Source: Streptomyces sp. NBRC 110611
GTDB lineage: Bacteria; Actinomycetota; Actinomycetes; Streptomycetales; Streptomycetaceae
Direction: 5' to 3'
Assembly: GCF_001590865.1 (NCBI RefSeq)
Contig: NZ_BBUY01000003.1
Span: forward strand, 317,846 to 381,845
Length of the DNA stretch: 64,000 nucleotides
Program-made: the position numbers and the translations under genes
Notes under the pieces: generated by a model
What the model saw: the letters and a program-made list of their open reading frames with translations, nothing else
Database searches by the model: none
Told to the model about the DNA's origin: nothing
Shown here: positions 7,107 to 14,650 of the stretch, one piece after another
Position numbering within the stretch: position 1 is the stretch's first letter
Layout: each line of letters opens with the position of its first letter

Positions 7107-7483
7107 TTTCCCTTCCTCTCGGTTGTTTCCGTGGACGATTGGCGAGACCCACCGCCCGATGGCTCCCACGCTGCTGCGTTATCCGGCTCCGCTGTCGGGG
7201 CCTATGCGTGCGTACGGAACCAGACCTCTGGGGGGGGGAGGGCCGGGGTCCCGCCCGGTGGAGGAGCTCACCAGGCGGGACCTGTTTCCCTCACCGCGCT
7301 GCCGTCATGGCGCGGCATCCGTGAAGGGAGTGCCTAGGACACTCCCCGCTGGACGGACCGGGGCGAGAGCTGAGCCCGTCGGCTCACGCGGGACACGTCT
7401 GTCCCTGCTCAGGGCTAGTCCGGTCGGGGGAAGTCGTGCGGGCGGGGCGGCCGGAAGGTACGCCACGGCGGCCCCACCCTGGT
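7107..7483 (-). promoter_or_regulatory. 377-bp structured leader of the oxygenase/PLP operon
   Basis: No credible gene lies here. It holds a near-perfect 14-bp stem (7247-7260 with 7269-7282), a perfect 7-bp stem (7326-7332 with 7340-7346) and a run of nine G (7230-7238) followed by more G blocks. The stems would be transcribed upstream of the oxygenase start. An attenuator or regulatory leader is possible; no known riboswitch class was recognised. Confidence 0.4.
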
Positions 7484-7765
7484 CTACGTCGGCGGAGTGT
7501 CGTCCGCCGTCGGGCCGGTCATGGAGCCGCCCTTCGACGGGTCCGGAACGTCGCTGCCCGCCGTCTGGATGGCGTCGACGCACGGGTTGAGGCCACGCAG
7601 CATCTCCGCCAGTTCCTCTTCGGTCAGCTCTGCCATCCACGCAGTACGGGCCTTGACCTCCGCCCTTCTCCGGTCAAGATGCCGGTACAACTCCCGGTAC
7701 CTCACATGCCGATTCCACGCTTGCTCGCCCCGGTCCCACAGCCGCGACCAGACGCCCGCCCTCAC
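7484..7765 (-). CDS. Small hypothetical protein (93 aa)
   Basis: A helical, charged protein (WSRLWDRGEQAWNRHVRYRE then an ELTEEELAEMLRGL helix), with a disordered tail. It starts at a GTG overlapping the previous stop (GTGA at 7765-7762). Last gene of a four-gene overlapping chain running from 8347 to 7484. Function unknown. Confidence 0.6.
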   Translation of the reverse strand: MRAGVWSRLWDRGEQAWNRHVRYRELYRHLDRRRAEVKARTAWMAELTEEELAEMLRGLNPCVDAIQTAGSDVPDPSKGGSMTGPTADDTPPT

Positions 7766-7965
7766 AACTCCGCCGCCTTGAGAGTGCGGGCCAGCTTCGC
7801 GGCCGTGCCGACGCTGACGCGGCCGAGGTTGATCCGGAGTTTGCCGTCGGCGGTGTCGCTGAGCGTCATTTCCGGGAACGCCATACCTACGTCAGCGAGG
7901 GCGAGTTGCAGATCGCGGTAGGCGTACGCTGCCGCCTGGCTGGATGTGGGTACCTCGGTCGTCAT
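7762..7965 (-). CDS. Small hypothetical protein (67 aa)
   Basis: 67 residues with an N-terminal helix (SQAAAYAYRDLQLALADVG) and a short beta segment (GKLRINLGRVSV) followed by a helix. Its ATG overlaps the previous stop by one base (TGATG), showing tight coupling. Function unknown. Confidence 0.6.
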   Translation of the reverse strand: MTTEVPTSSQAAAYAYRDLQLALADVGMAFPEMTLSDTADGKLRINLGRVSVGTAAKLARTLKAAEL

Positions 7966-8162
7966 CACCGACCCTCCAAGGCCACCGGGAGGCCAGCGGC
8001 GAGGGCGCACTCGGAACAGACGGTGATGTCGACGCGGCCGGGGACGGGGATCGCGGGACGGGCCAGGGTGTAGCCGTGGTGGCAGACCGGACAAGCGTGC
8101 CCGGCGATCGCGGGTACAGGCCACTTCTCCCGTGGCGGGATCACAATTTCCGGGCCGCTCAC
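7965..8162 (-). CDS. Small zinc-ribbon protein (65 aa)
   Basis: Two Cys pairs, CPVC and CSEC, about 25 residues apart, give a likely zinc ribbon. The GTG at 8162 overlaps the preceding stop (GTGA) and is preferred over the longer frame reaching 8210. Part of the four-gene chain opposite the DUF5753 regulator. Confidence 0.6.
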   Translation of the reverse strand: MSGPEIVIPPREKWPVPAIAGHACPVCHHGYTLARPAIPVPGRVDITVCSECALAAGLPVALEGR

Positions 8163-8347
8163 TGGACACCTCCGAGATTGGCGTAGGCGTCGAACATGGA
8201 CGAGTCCCAATGCGCCGGATCACCACTGCGGTCGGCGATCGCGCGGGCCTCCGCGCTTATCGGCTCGGTAAGCGCGCGGGTGGGCGCGTCCATCGTGGTC
8301 CTGGTGTTCGCGCTGAAGTGCTGCTCCTGGTACGCGTTCATCGTCAT
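8159..8347 (-). CDS. Small hypothetical protein, first of a four-gene chain
   Basis: 62 residues when started at the ATG 8347 (AAGG lies just upstream); a longer frame to 8422 would need a weak start. Contains SAEARAIADRSGD and ends with an acidic helix. Divergent from the HTH/DUF5753 gene, so the pair may share a promoter region. Function unknown. Confidence 0.5.
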   Translation of the reverse strand: MTMNAYQEQHFSANTRTTMDAPTRALTEPISAEARAIADRSGDPAHWDSSMFDAYANLGGVQ

Positions 8348-8670
8348 CGCGGCCTTAACTGCTCGCGGAATTTGGTGGATTGGCGTGTCGTCCACAGCGA
8401 GGGACGCGAGGAGACACACCAACTGCAGCTACATGACCGTCAGTTCATGCTTCTTGGCCGACGATCCGTCACCGCACTGGCAGGATGCACCCATGGAAGC
8501 GATGTCCGCAACGTTGGAATTGAAATCCGCAAAACTAGAACTCCAGTGCTGTGGACCTCCGGCCCTGCATGCGGGCACACTTCACCCGTGAACACACCCG
8601 ATGACCCCGCAAAGGGGGTCAGTCACCCCGCGCCGTACCCGAATTGACCCACACGAAGGGCAGGTCACAG
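8348..8670. promoter_or_regulatory. Divergent promoter region between the small-gene chain and the DUF5753 regulator
   Basis: 323 bp with no convincing gene. Its middle (about 8430-8560) is less GC-rich. A perfect 7-bp stem TGACCCC/GGGGTCA (8602-8608, 8615-8621) lies 50 to 70 bases before the regulator start. No clear -35/-10 pair was identified. Confidence 0.35.
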
Positions 8671-9549
8671 ATGGCGACCGTTCGTCTCGTCCCCACCGTC
8701 CGTCGACGGCGGCTCGGCGGCACCCTGCGCAGGCTGCGCAACGAGGCCGGCGTGTCGATCGACGCCGCCTCGGAAGGCATGGAGTGGGATCCGAGCAAGC
8801 TGAGCCGGATCGAAAACGCCAAGGCGCACTTGCCCGTGAAGGACGTGGCTCGGCTCCTCTCGCGCTACAAGGTGACCGACCCGGCTGTGATCACAGCCCT
8901 CGAAGGGCTCGCCCAGGACGCCAACAAGACCGGTTGGTGGACGACGTACGGGAACGTCGTGGCCGACGGATACAAGGACTACATCGGTCTCGAAGAGGAC
9001 GCCGCGTCGACGCACATCTATGCGCAGGGCCTTATCCCTGGGCTCCTACAGACCGGCGCGTACGCCCGCGAGATCATCGCCGGAACGGCCCCGCACCTCG
9101 CACCGGACGATGTGGCCGCACTCGCGGAGGTACGCAAGAAACGTCAGGCGATCCTCACCGACAGCAGCCGCCCGAACGGACCCCTCAAGCTGTGGGCCGT
9201 CATCCACGAGGCCGTTCTCAGCTATAGGTCAGCGGCTCAGCCGTCACTGATGCGGGAACAGCTTCGCCACTTGCTCGACATGACCGATCTGCCGAACATG
9301 ACCATCCAAGTCATGCCGAAGGACGCCCCCGCGCACCCCGGAATGGTGGGTCCCTTCCACGTCGTACGGTTCCCCTCGCCGTGGCCCACAGTGATCAATC
9401 TGGAGAACATTCGGGGCGGCTACTTTGTCGAGGGCACCGACGACGTGCAGGCGTTCGAGTCAGGGTTTGAACTGATCGTTGCCGCCGCTCTTCCCGTGGA
9501 TGACTCCCGGGAGACCATTAAGAAGATCATGGAAGGAACACCCTCATGA
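8671..9549 (+). CDS. XRE-family regulator with DUF5753 domain
   Basis: 292 residues. The N-terminal helix-turn-helix (LGGTLRRLRNEAGVSIDAASEGMEWDPSKLSRIEN, about 12-50) is followed by the DUF5753 domain with its hallmark IYAQGLIPGLLQTGAYAR and the VMPKDAPAHPGMVGPFHVVRF segment. ATG 8671 has a GGCAGG site. Its stop overlaps the DUF397 start (ATGA). Such pairs are very common in Streptomyces and some affect development or antibiotic production; the role on a prophage is unknown. Confidence 0.9.
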   Translation: MATVRLVPTVRRRRLGGTLRRLRNEAGVSIDAASEGMEWDPSKLSRIENAKAHLPVKDVARLLSRYKVTDPAVITALEGLAQDANKTGWWTTYGNVVADGYKDYIGLEEDAASTHIYAQGLIPGLLQTGAYAREIIAGTAPHLAPDDVAALAEVRKKRQAILTDSSRPNGPLKLWAVIHEAVLSYRSAAQPSLMREQLRHLLDMTDLPNMTIQVMPKDAPAHPGMVGPFHVVRFPSPWPTVINLENIRGGYFVEGTDDVQAFESGFELIVAAALPVDDSRETIKKIMEGTPS

Positions 9550-9770
9550 GCACAGAAGACCGTTTCGCACTCGACCTGATGGGTGCCGCCTGGGTGAAGT
9601 CGTCTTACTCCGACGGCGGACAACAGTGTGTGGAGGTCGCCGTGAACCTGCCTGGCCTCGCGCCGGTCCGGGACAGCAAGGACCCCGAGGGTCCGGCCCT
9701 CATCTTCCCCCGGGCTGCTTTCGCCGATTTCGTCAACGCCGCCGGGGGCGGCAAGTTCGGCGCCCTCTGA
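9546..9770 (+). CDS. DUF397 protein
   Basis: 74 residues with the DUF397 pattern: WVKSSYSDGGQQCVEVA near the start, VRDSKDPEGPALIF in the middle and an F.DFV motif at the end. It is translationally coupled to the DUF5753 regulator by a 4-base overlap. DUF397 proteins are usual partners of DUF5753 regulators and may antagonise them. Confidence 0.9.
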   Translation: MSTEDRFALDLMGAAWVKSSYSDGGQQCVEVAVNLPGLAPVRDSKDPEGPALIFPRAAFADFVNAAGGGKFGAL

Positions 9771-9790
9771 GCCCCTCCCGCACCAACACG

Positions 9791-9827
9791 CGAGGCCCGT
9801 CCCCAGGTGAGTTGGGGACGGGCCTCG
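9791..9827 (+). terminator. Terminator after the DUF5753/DUF397 pair
   Basis: A perfect 15-bp inverted repeat (9791-9805, 9813-9827) with a 7-nt loop, 21 bases after the DUF397 stop. Confidence 0.85.
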
Positions 9828-9878
9828 CTCGTACGTGCGCATCAGGACCCTACCCAGCGGTGTCGAGAACGCAAGAAC

Positions 9879-9920
9879 GCGCCCCCGCTCACGGCCACTT
9901 GCGGCCGTGAGCGGGGGCGC
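9879..9920 (-). terminator. Terminator at the end of the late operon
   Basis: A perfect 18-bp inverted repeat (9879-9896, 9903-9920) with a 6-nt loop, 6 bases beyond the stop of the last late gene (9926). With the stem at 9791 it separates the convergent transcripts. Confidence 0.8.
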
Positions 9921-9925
9921 CTTGA

Positions 9926-10174
9926 TCAGTGGGTCATTTCCCATGCGGACAGGACGAGGGCTGCAACTGCGACAAGAGCGGTGATGGTCGGCCATGGCCA
10001 CCTGTTTGCTTCGAGGTGGCGGATGCGTTCCTCATGGTCTTCGAGCTCACCAGTAATGGCAGCGATGCCGTCCAACTTGCCTTCAATACGGTGAACGCTT
10101 TCGCGGAGGCCTCGAAGTTCGCCGTACATCTCGGCCGCGGTGATGGTGACGACCGGGGCGGCCTCATCAGTCAC
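9926..10174 (-). CDS. Small coiled-coil protein with C-terminal membrane helix, holin-module protein
   Basis: 82 residues: a coiled-coil (ELRGLRESVHRIEGKL...ELEDHEERIRHLEANR, about 19-58) then one membrane helix (TITALVAVAALVLSAWEM). This form is typical of a second lysis-cassette membrane protein beside the holin. It starts in a 4-base overlap with the holin gene and follows the endolysin. Confidence 0.6.
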   Translation of the reverse strand: MTDEAAPVVTITAAEMYGELRGLRESVHRIEGKLDGIAAITGELEDHEERIRHLEANRWPWPTITALVAVAALVLSAWEMTH

Positions 10175-10425
10175 GGGTTCCTACCTGTAGTGGGGGTTTC
10201 GGTGATGCCGGGGCCGTCGCTGCCCGTGCCCGCAGCCGCGATGGAGGTGAGGAGGGAGAGGAGTGCGGCGGTGCCGGCGAGGGCGAGTCCGTGCTCCCAG
10301 GGGACGTGGAGGATGTCGGTCGTGTCGAGGCCGAGTGCGGCGATGAGGGTCTGGGCGAAGGTGCGAACGGCGCGCTCGACGGCGGCGACCCAGAAACGGG
10401 AGGTCGTGAGGTTGGCTGTCGCCAT
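10171..10425 (-). CDS. Phage holin
   Basis: 84 residues with two hydrophobic helices (about 20-34 and 46-66) joined by a short turn, an N-terminal amphipathic segment and a polar C-terminus. Position directly after the endolysin supports a holin that opens the membrane for lysis. ATG with an AGGAG site. Confidence 0.72.
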   Translation of the reverse strand: MATANLTTSRFWVAAVERAVRTFAQTLIAALGLDTTDILHVPWEHGLALAGTAALLSLLTSIAAAGTGSDGPGITETPTTGRNP

Positions 10426-10440
10426 GCAAGGGGCTCCTGT

Positions 10441-11379
10441 TCAGTCGGTGACGTCGAAGTCGTAGCGGCGGCCGAGGGCGGTGAGGGACTTGCGGCCGGG
10501 GATGCCGTCGGCGTCGCGGCCGGTGTAGCCGAGGCGCCGTTGCCATGCGGCGTAGGCGGTGATGGTCTTGGTGCCGAAAGAACCGTCTCCCCACGTGGCG
10601 TCGAGCAGCCCTTCAGCGATGAGGGCGTGTTCGACGTACTCAACTTCGGTTTCGTAGGTGGTGTGGCCCTGCGCGGCCCGGGGATCCCTGCGCGCCGCTT
10701 CGCGGAGGTGAGCCACGCTGACGGCCGAGACGGCACCGTCCGCGTTCGTGGTGGGCTTCGTGTCCGCCGTGCCCTCTGGCTTGGCGCCAAGGCGGTGCGT
10801 GATGCGGGCGCGCATGTCCGGCATGCCGAAGCTGGGGTCGATCTTGGTGTTCGTCCACTCTTTGTGGCCGATCACGGATTTCGCGGTCCAGCCGTGGGCG
10901 CGGCAGATGGCGGCCGCGATGCGCTCGATGGCGTCGAGCTGTTCGGCGGGCCAGGGGTCGTTGCCGTCGCCGAGGTTGATGCATTCGAAGCCGTAGAAAC
11001 GGGCGTTGCCGTCGGTGTCGTTCTCGGTCGGTTGTGGCGGGGTCTGGTTGTAGTCCTCGGCGATGACCGCGTTCAGGACGTCGCTGTCTCCGCGGCCGGC
11101 GTGGTTGGCGCGGCCGTTGCCGACGAGGTGGACGGTGCCGGTCTTGTCGACGACGCCGTGGCAGAGGGGGCCGGGCAGGTCGTCGTATCCGTCCCAGCAC
11201 ATGGCGACGGAGGAGTCGGTGCCGCGGGTGACGGTGTGGTGGATGACCACCCCGTTGACCGGCCCCCAGGGGCCGTGGCCGGCACGGTTGTGGGTGCGCC
11301 AGCCGGGGTGCTCTACGACGGTGACACCTTCGTTGCGCAGGGCCGTGACGAGAGCGTCGGCGGACAGGGGTGTGGCCAT
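10441..11379 (-). CDS. Endolysin: N-acetylmuramoyl-L-alanine amidase with peptidoglycan-binding tail
   Basis: 312 residues. The N-terminal amidase-2/PGRP domain (about 25-200) has the zinc-ligand pattern VIHHTVTRG, an AGRGDSDV segment and a late VIGHKEWTNTKIDPSF stretch. The C-terminal part (about 240-310) resembles a peptidoglycan-binding module (EGLLDATWGDGSFGTKTITAYAAWQ). It cuts the lactam bond between muramic acid and the stem peptide. The ATG at 11379 is chosen because the longer frame runs into the tail gene in another frame. Confidence 0.9.
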   Translation of the reverse strand: MATPLSADALVTALRNEGVTVVEHPGWRTHNRAGHGPWGPVNGVVIHHTVTRGTDSSVAMCWDGYDDLPGPLCHGVVDKTGTVHLVGNGRANHAGRGDSDVLNAVIAEDYNQTPPQPTENDTDGNARFYGFECINLGDGNDPWPAEQLDAIERIAAAICRAHGWTAKSVIGHKEWTNTKIDPSFGMPDMRARITHRLGAKPEGTADTKPTTNADGAVSAVSVAHLREAARRDPRAAQGHTTYETEVEYVEHALIAEGLLDATWGDGSFGTKTITAYAAWQRRLGYTGRDADGIPGRKSLTALGRRYDFDVTD

Positions 11380-11387
11380 TGCGGCTC

Positions 11388-11546
11388 CTATCTGGTCGGG
11401 GTCTCGGGCTCGTCGCCTGTGCTGCCGTCCTGCTCGGCTGGCTCGGTCTCGTCGGCAGGCGGGGCGGGGAGCCGGCCGCGAAGCTCGCGTACCTCCTCTT
11501 CGAGCCGGCGGATGCGGTCGAGGAGGTCGGGCGGGATCACTGCCAT
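11388..11546 (-). CDS. Small acidic protein (52 aa) before endolysin
   Basis: An N-terminal amphipathic helix (PPDLLDRIRRLEEEVRELRGRL) followed by an acidic, Pro/Glu-rich tail. It fits exactly between the tail gene (3 bases away) and the endolysin (8 bases away), with a ribosome site. Small coiled-coil proteins are common at this place in Streptomyces phages; function unknown. Confidence 0.6.
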   Translation of the reverse strand: MAVIPPDLLDRIRRLEEEVRELRGRLPAPPADETEPAEQDGSTGDEPETPTR

Positions 11547-11549
11547 AGG

Positions 11550-12671
11550 TCAGCTCCCGTCGTTGCCGATGGCGCTGTGGGTAGCGGCGTCGAGGGTGAG
11601 GGTGGCGGTCTCGGGCTGGCCGCGTTCGGGGGCTCGGACGGTGAAGCCGACGACCCGGTAGCGGCCAACGCCGGCTGTCGTCCAGACGTCGGCGATGCGC
11701 AGGCGGATGGTGGCGCCGAGGATGGCGGGGGTGAGGTGGGCGGCTTCGAGGTTCACCGTGATCTCGGGCACGGTCGCTCGTGTCCAGGCTTCGGTGAGGT
11801 CCGCGGCGGCGTGCTCGTCGAGCGCCCTTTTGGTGGTGATGGTGGTGTAGTCGCTGGTGCCGTCCAGGCGGGGCCATCCTGCGTCGATGGCGCCGGTGAT
11901 GTGCAGCGGCGTGGACATGAGCGGACGGTTGGTCGTGCTGTTGGTGGCGCCGCGGGACTGCCAGTGAGTGGCGCGGGTGGTGGCATCGTACGGGAAGCGG
12001 TACGACATGACCGGGCCTGGAAAATCGAGCACGGTCTCGGCCCGTCCGCGGCTGGTGGCGATGCGGGGGTGCCCGAGCTGGAGCTCTTTGACACGTTCGC
12101 CGGCGTCGGTGCGGTAGCAGCGAATGCGCCACTCGAAACCGTTCTCCACACCGGCAAGCTTGTCGAGGAGCTCACGGAGTTTAGACAGGTCGTATCGGCT
12201 GTACTTCCGCGTCCGCGTCACTCCGGACCGGGCGGTGCCGAGGCGGATCCCGATGTCGCCGCCCTCACTGGACCGCGCGAAGCCCACCAGGCGGCGGACG
12301 AGGTCGAACTGGTCCTCATCCTTGGCCGTGAGGTCCGCGGCGAGCAGCCGGTGGTCCAGGTAGCTGTCAAAAGTGCCGGCTTGGATCTCGGCTTTCGCCG
12401 GCGCCCCGCGGGTGGTGGAGCCAAGGGCAGTGGTCCAGATGATGCCGCCCCACCAGATCACGCGGTCGCGTTCGATCCACACGGCGGTACGGCCAGGGAC
12501 CACGGCGGCTTTGATGCGTTCGGCGGTGGCGTGGTCCGGGGCGGTCAGTGTGCCGGTCATGGTGCCGGTCTTGCCGATGTAGTCCTCAATGCTGACGCCG
12601 GCGACGGGCAGGGCGTCGAGGACTCGGTCGGTGCGGAGGTCGCAGAACAGGGCGCGGTAGGTGGCGGTCAT
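11550..12671 (-). CDS. Minor tail protein (tail-tip/Gp37-like)
   Basis: 373 residues. The N-terminal pattern (LPVAGVSIEDYIGKTGTMTGTL...VWIERDRVIWWGGIIW) matches actinophage minor tail proteins at the tail tip. The C-terminus has a beta-rich module (RYRVVGFTVRAPERG). Its ATG overlaps the previous stop (ATGA). It probably contributes to the baseplate or host contact. Confidence 0.7.
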   Translation of the reverse strand: MTATYRALFCDLRTDRVLDALPVAGVSIEDYIGKTGTMTGTLTAPDHATAERIKAAVVPGRTAVWIERDRVIWWGGIIWTTALGSTTRGAPAKAEIQAGTFDSYLDHRLLAADLTAKDEDQFDLVRRLVGFARSSEGGDIGIRLGTARSGVTRTRKYSRYDLSKLRELLDKLAGVENGFEWRIRCYRTDAGERVKELQLGHPRIATSRGRAETVLDFPGPVMSYRFPYDATTRATHWQSRGATNSTTNRPLMSTPLHITGAIDAGWPRLDGTSDYTTITTKRALDEHAAADLTEAWTRATVPEITVNLEAAHLTPAILGATIRLRIADVWTTAGVGRYRVVGFTVRAPERGQPETATLTLDAATHSAIGNDGS

Positions 12672-13717
12672 GCGCCGATCCAGATCAGGGACAGGTTGGA
12701 GTAGGAGCCGGGGATGTCGGTGATGCGGGCGGCTGTGTGCAGCTGCATTTCGATGTAGTCGCCGGCGCTCAGGTATGCGCCGATCGAGCCGCCATGTCCC
12801 TGGTTGCCGTTGGAGTCGGCGACGTAGGAGAGTTGCCACTGTGAGGCGCCGCCGTTGCGGATGATGCGTGCGTGGGCGTCCCGTGCTCCTTGGGGCCAGG
12901 TCTGCTGGGCGGTGATCAGATATAGGCCGCGGGCCGGGGCGGTGAGCCGGGAGCGGTGCGATGCCGTCCACATGCCGGCGTCGGATTCCACCCGGGCGGC
13001 ATCCCACTGGACCGACACGTAGCTGCCGGCGGCCAGGTCGTAGGCGGCGTTTTTGAGTACCTGCGCATAGTGGCGTTCGACCACGGGGCGCCAGGCTCTG
13101 CCGTCGAAGCGTTGCGGCTCACTGCCGTCGTCGCGGTACTGGCCGCGGTAGGCGCCGGTGGCGTTGGCCTGCGGGATGATGCCGCCGACGGCGGCGGTGT
13201 AGGGGCGCACGTCGGTGGTGGCGGCGGGGAAGTCGATGCCACCGCCACCGGCGGATACCCGGGCGGCGACGTCCACTCGGTACAAGGCCAGTGCCCCTGC
13301 CGGGAGCGGCGGCGGGGCGGGGGCGGCAGCAGGGGTGCCAGGGATGATTTCGACGGTAGCGCGGACCTGTCCGGAGGCGTCGTGCGCGGCGTCGTAGACA
13401 CGGAGCACCACCAGGTCGGTGCGGGGGTTGTCGGGGTCGCCGTCGGCGAACGTCAGGATTTCGTCTGCGGTAACGGCGACCGGGTAGGCGCCCTGGACCG
13501 GGTTTCCCTGCACGATGGCGCGGCCGACGCCGAGGGTGGCGGTCATGGGGCCGGTGGCGGTGAGGGCGAAGGGGGTGCCGCCGGGGATCACGCCGGGCTG
13601 GGTGGTGAGTTCGGCGGCGGGGGCCATGGTGCCCAGCGGCGTCATGCGGGTGTCGTTGCGGGTCTGACCGCCCGCGGCGTCCCCGCGGGTGGTCAGCCAT
13701 GCCGCCCGTACGGTCAT
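12668..13717 (-). CDS. Tail-tip protein with C-terminal jelly-roll-like receptor-binding domain
   Basis: 349 residues. The N-terminal half resembles actinophage virion proteins (NPVQGAYPVAVTADE, DNPRTDLVVLRVYD). The C-terminal 130 residues are beta-rich (GLYLITAQQTWPQ, AYLSAGDYIEMQLHT) like C1q/TNF-type trimeric heads found in receptor-binding proteins. Host-range determinant by inference. Confidence 0.65.
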   Translation of the reverse strand: MTVRAAWLTTRGDAAGGQTRNDTRMTPLGTMAPAAELTTQPGVIPGGTPFALTATGPMTATLGVGRAIVQGNPVQGAYPVAVTADEILTFADGDPDNPRTDLVVLRVYDAAHDASGQVRATVEIIPGTPAAAPAPPPLPAGALALYRVDVAARVSAGGGGIDFPAATTDVRPYTAAVGGIIPQANATGAYRGQYRDDGSEPQRFDGRAWRPVVERHYAQVLKNAAYDLAAGSYVSVQWDAARVESDAGMWTASHRSRLTAPARGLYLITAQQTWPQGARDAHARIIRNGGASQWQLSYVADSNGNQGHGGSIGAYLSAGDYIEMQLHTAARITDIPGSYSNLSLIWIGA

Positions 13718-13744
13718 GATGGTCTCTCCCTTGCTGGTTGGGGG

Positions 13745-14644
13745 TCACCACCAGGCGGAGCGCCATAGGACGGTGAGGGCGCCGGAGGGGTTGAATTCCT
13801 CGGCGCGGAAGGTCAGTTGTGAGGGGCCGGGTGGGAGGGTGAATGCCTGCTCGGGGCTGCTGCGTGTGGTGGCGGTGTACAGGCGCGGGGCGGTGTCGTT
13901 GAGGGTGACGGTGCCGTCGCGGGTGTCGATGACGAGCCGGTCGGTGGCGGTGAGGGTGAGGTCGTATTCGAGGACGGCGCCGGTGGCCTGGTGGGTGATC
14001 ACCGGCCGGATCACCGGGCCGGTGATGACCAGCGTCGGGTAGGTGTCGGCGTCCCCGCCGTTGTCGACGACGACCGCGCCGGGGGTAGCGGTGCCGCCCC
14101 AGTCGAGATCCCACTCGACACCGGGCGGCGGGTCGGCCGCGTGCCAGTCGAGGCCGGGCTCGGGAGTCGGCAGTCCTGTGCGGGCTACCTGCTCGGCGAC
14201 TTCGTACCGGCGGGGGTCGGCACAGGTCCATTCGATCGCGCCGGCCGGGTTGCCCCAGGTGTACGTACGGTCGGCGGTCAGGGTGCGGCGGGTGACGCGC
14301 GCCCACATCAGCCGTCGGGAGCCAGCGAGTTGGACGATGAGAGGGGTCTCCTCCTGCCGGAGGGCGGTGGCGCGTCGCAGCCCGTCGAGCACGTCGGGGA
14401 GGCCGACGATGCCTCGGTCGTCGACGAGGAAGTCGAAGGTGAGGACCCGTGGCCCGGCCAGTAGCCAGCCGGGCCACGATCCGTGGGATGCTGGCATGGG
14501 GACGGAGGCGTCGTCCAGGGCGGGAAGGTCGTCCCAGCCGGTGAGCTGTCTGCCGTGGATGGGGGTGTCCTCGCCCATGAGGAAGGCGCCGAATTGGATC
14601 TGCCCATCCGTGGTGACGTGGACTTCAGCGGGTGCTGCACGCAC
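13745..14644 (-). CDS. Distal tail (Dit-like) protein
   Basis: 299 residues, GTG start 6 bases after the tape-measure stop. GQIQFGAFLMGEDTPIHGRQLTGWDDLPALDD is typical of siphovirus distal tail proteins, followed by a galectin-like beta C-terminal half. It caps the tail tube and links it to the tip. Order after the tape measure is as in other siphoviruses. Confidence 0.8.
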   Translation of the reverse strand: MRAAPAEVHVTTDGQIQFGAFLMGEDTPIHGRQLTGWDDLPALDDASVPMPASHGSWPGWLLAGPRVLTFDFLVDDRGIVGLPDVLDGLRRATALRQEETPLIVQLAGSRRLMWARVTRRTLTADRTYTWGNPAGAIEWTCADPRRYEVAEQVARTGLPTPEPGLDWHAADPPPGVEWDLDWGGTATPGAVVVDNGGDADTYPTLVITGPVIRPVITHQATGAVLEYDLTLTATDRLVIDTRDGTVTLNDTAPRLYTATTRSSPEQAFTLPPGPSQLTFRAEEFNPSGALTVLWRSAWW

Positions 14645-14650
14645 GCCGGA

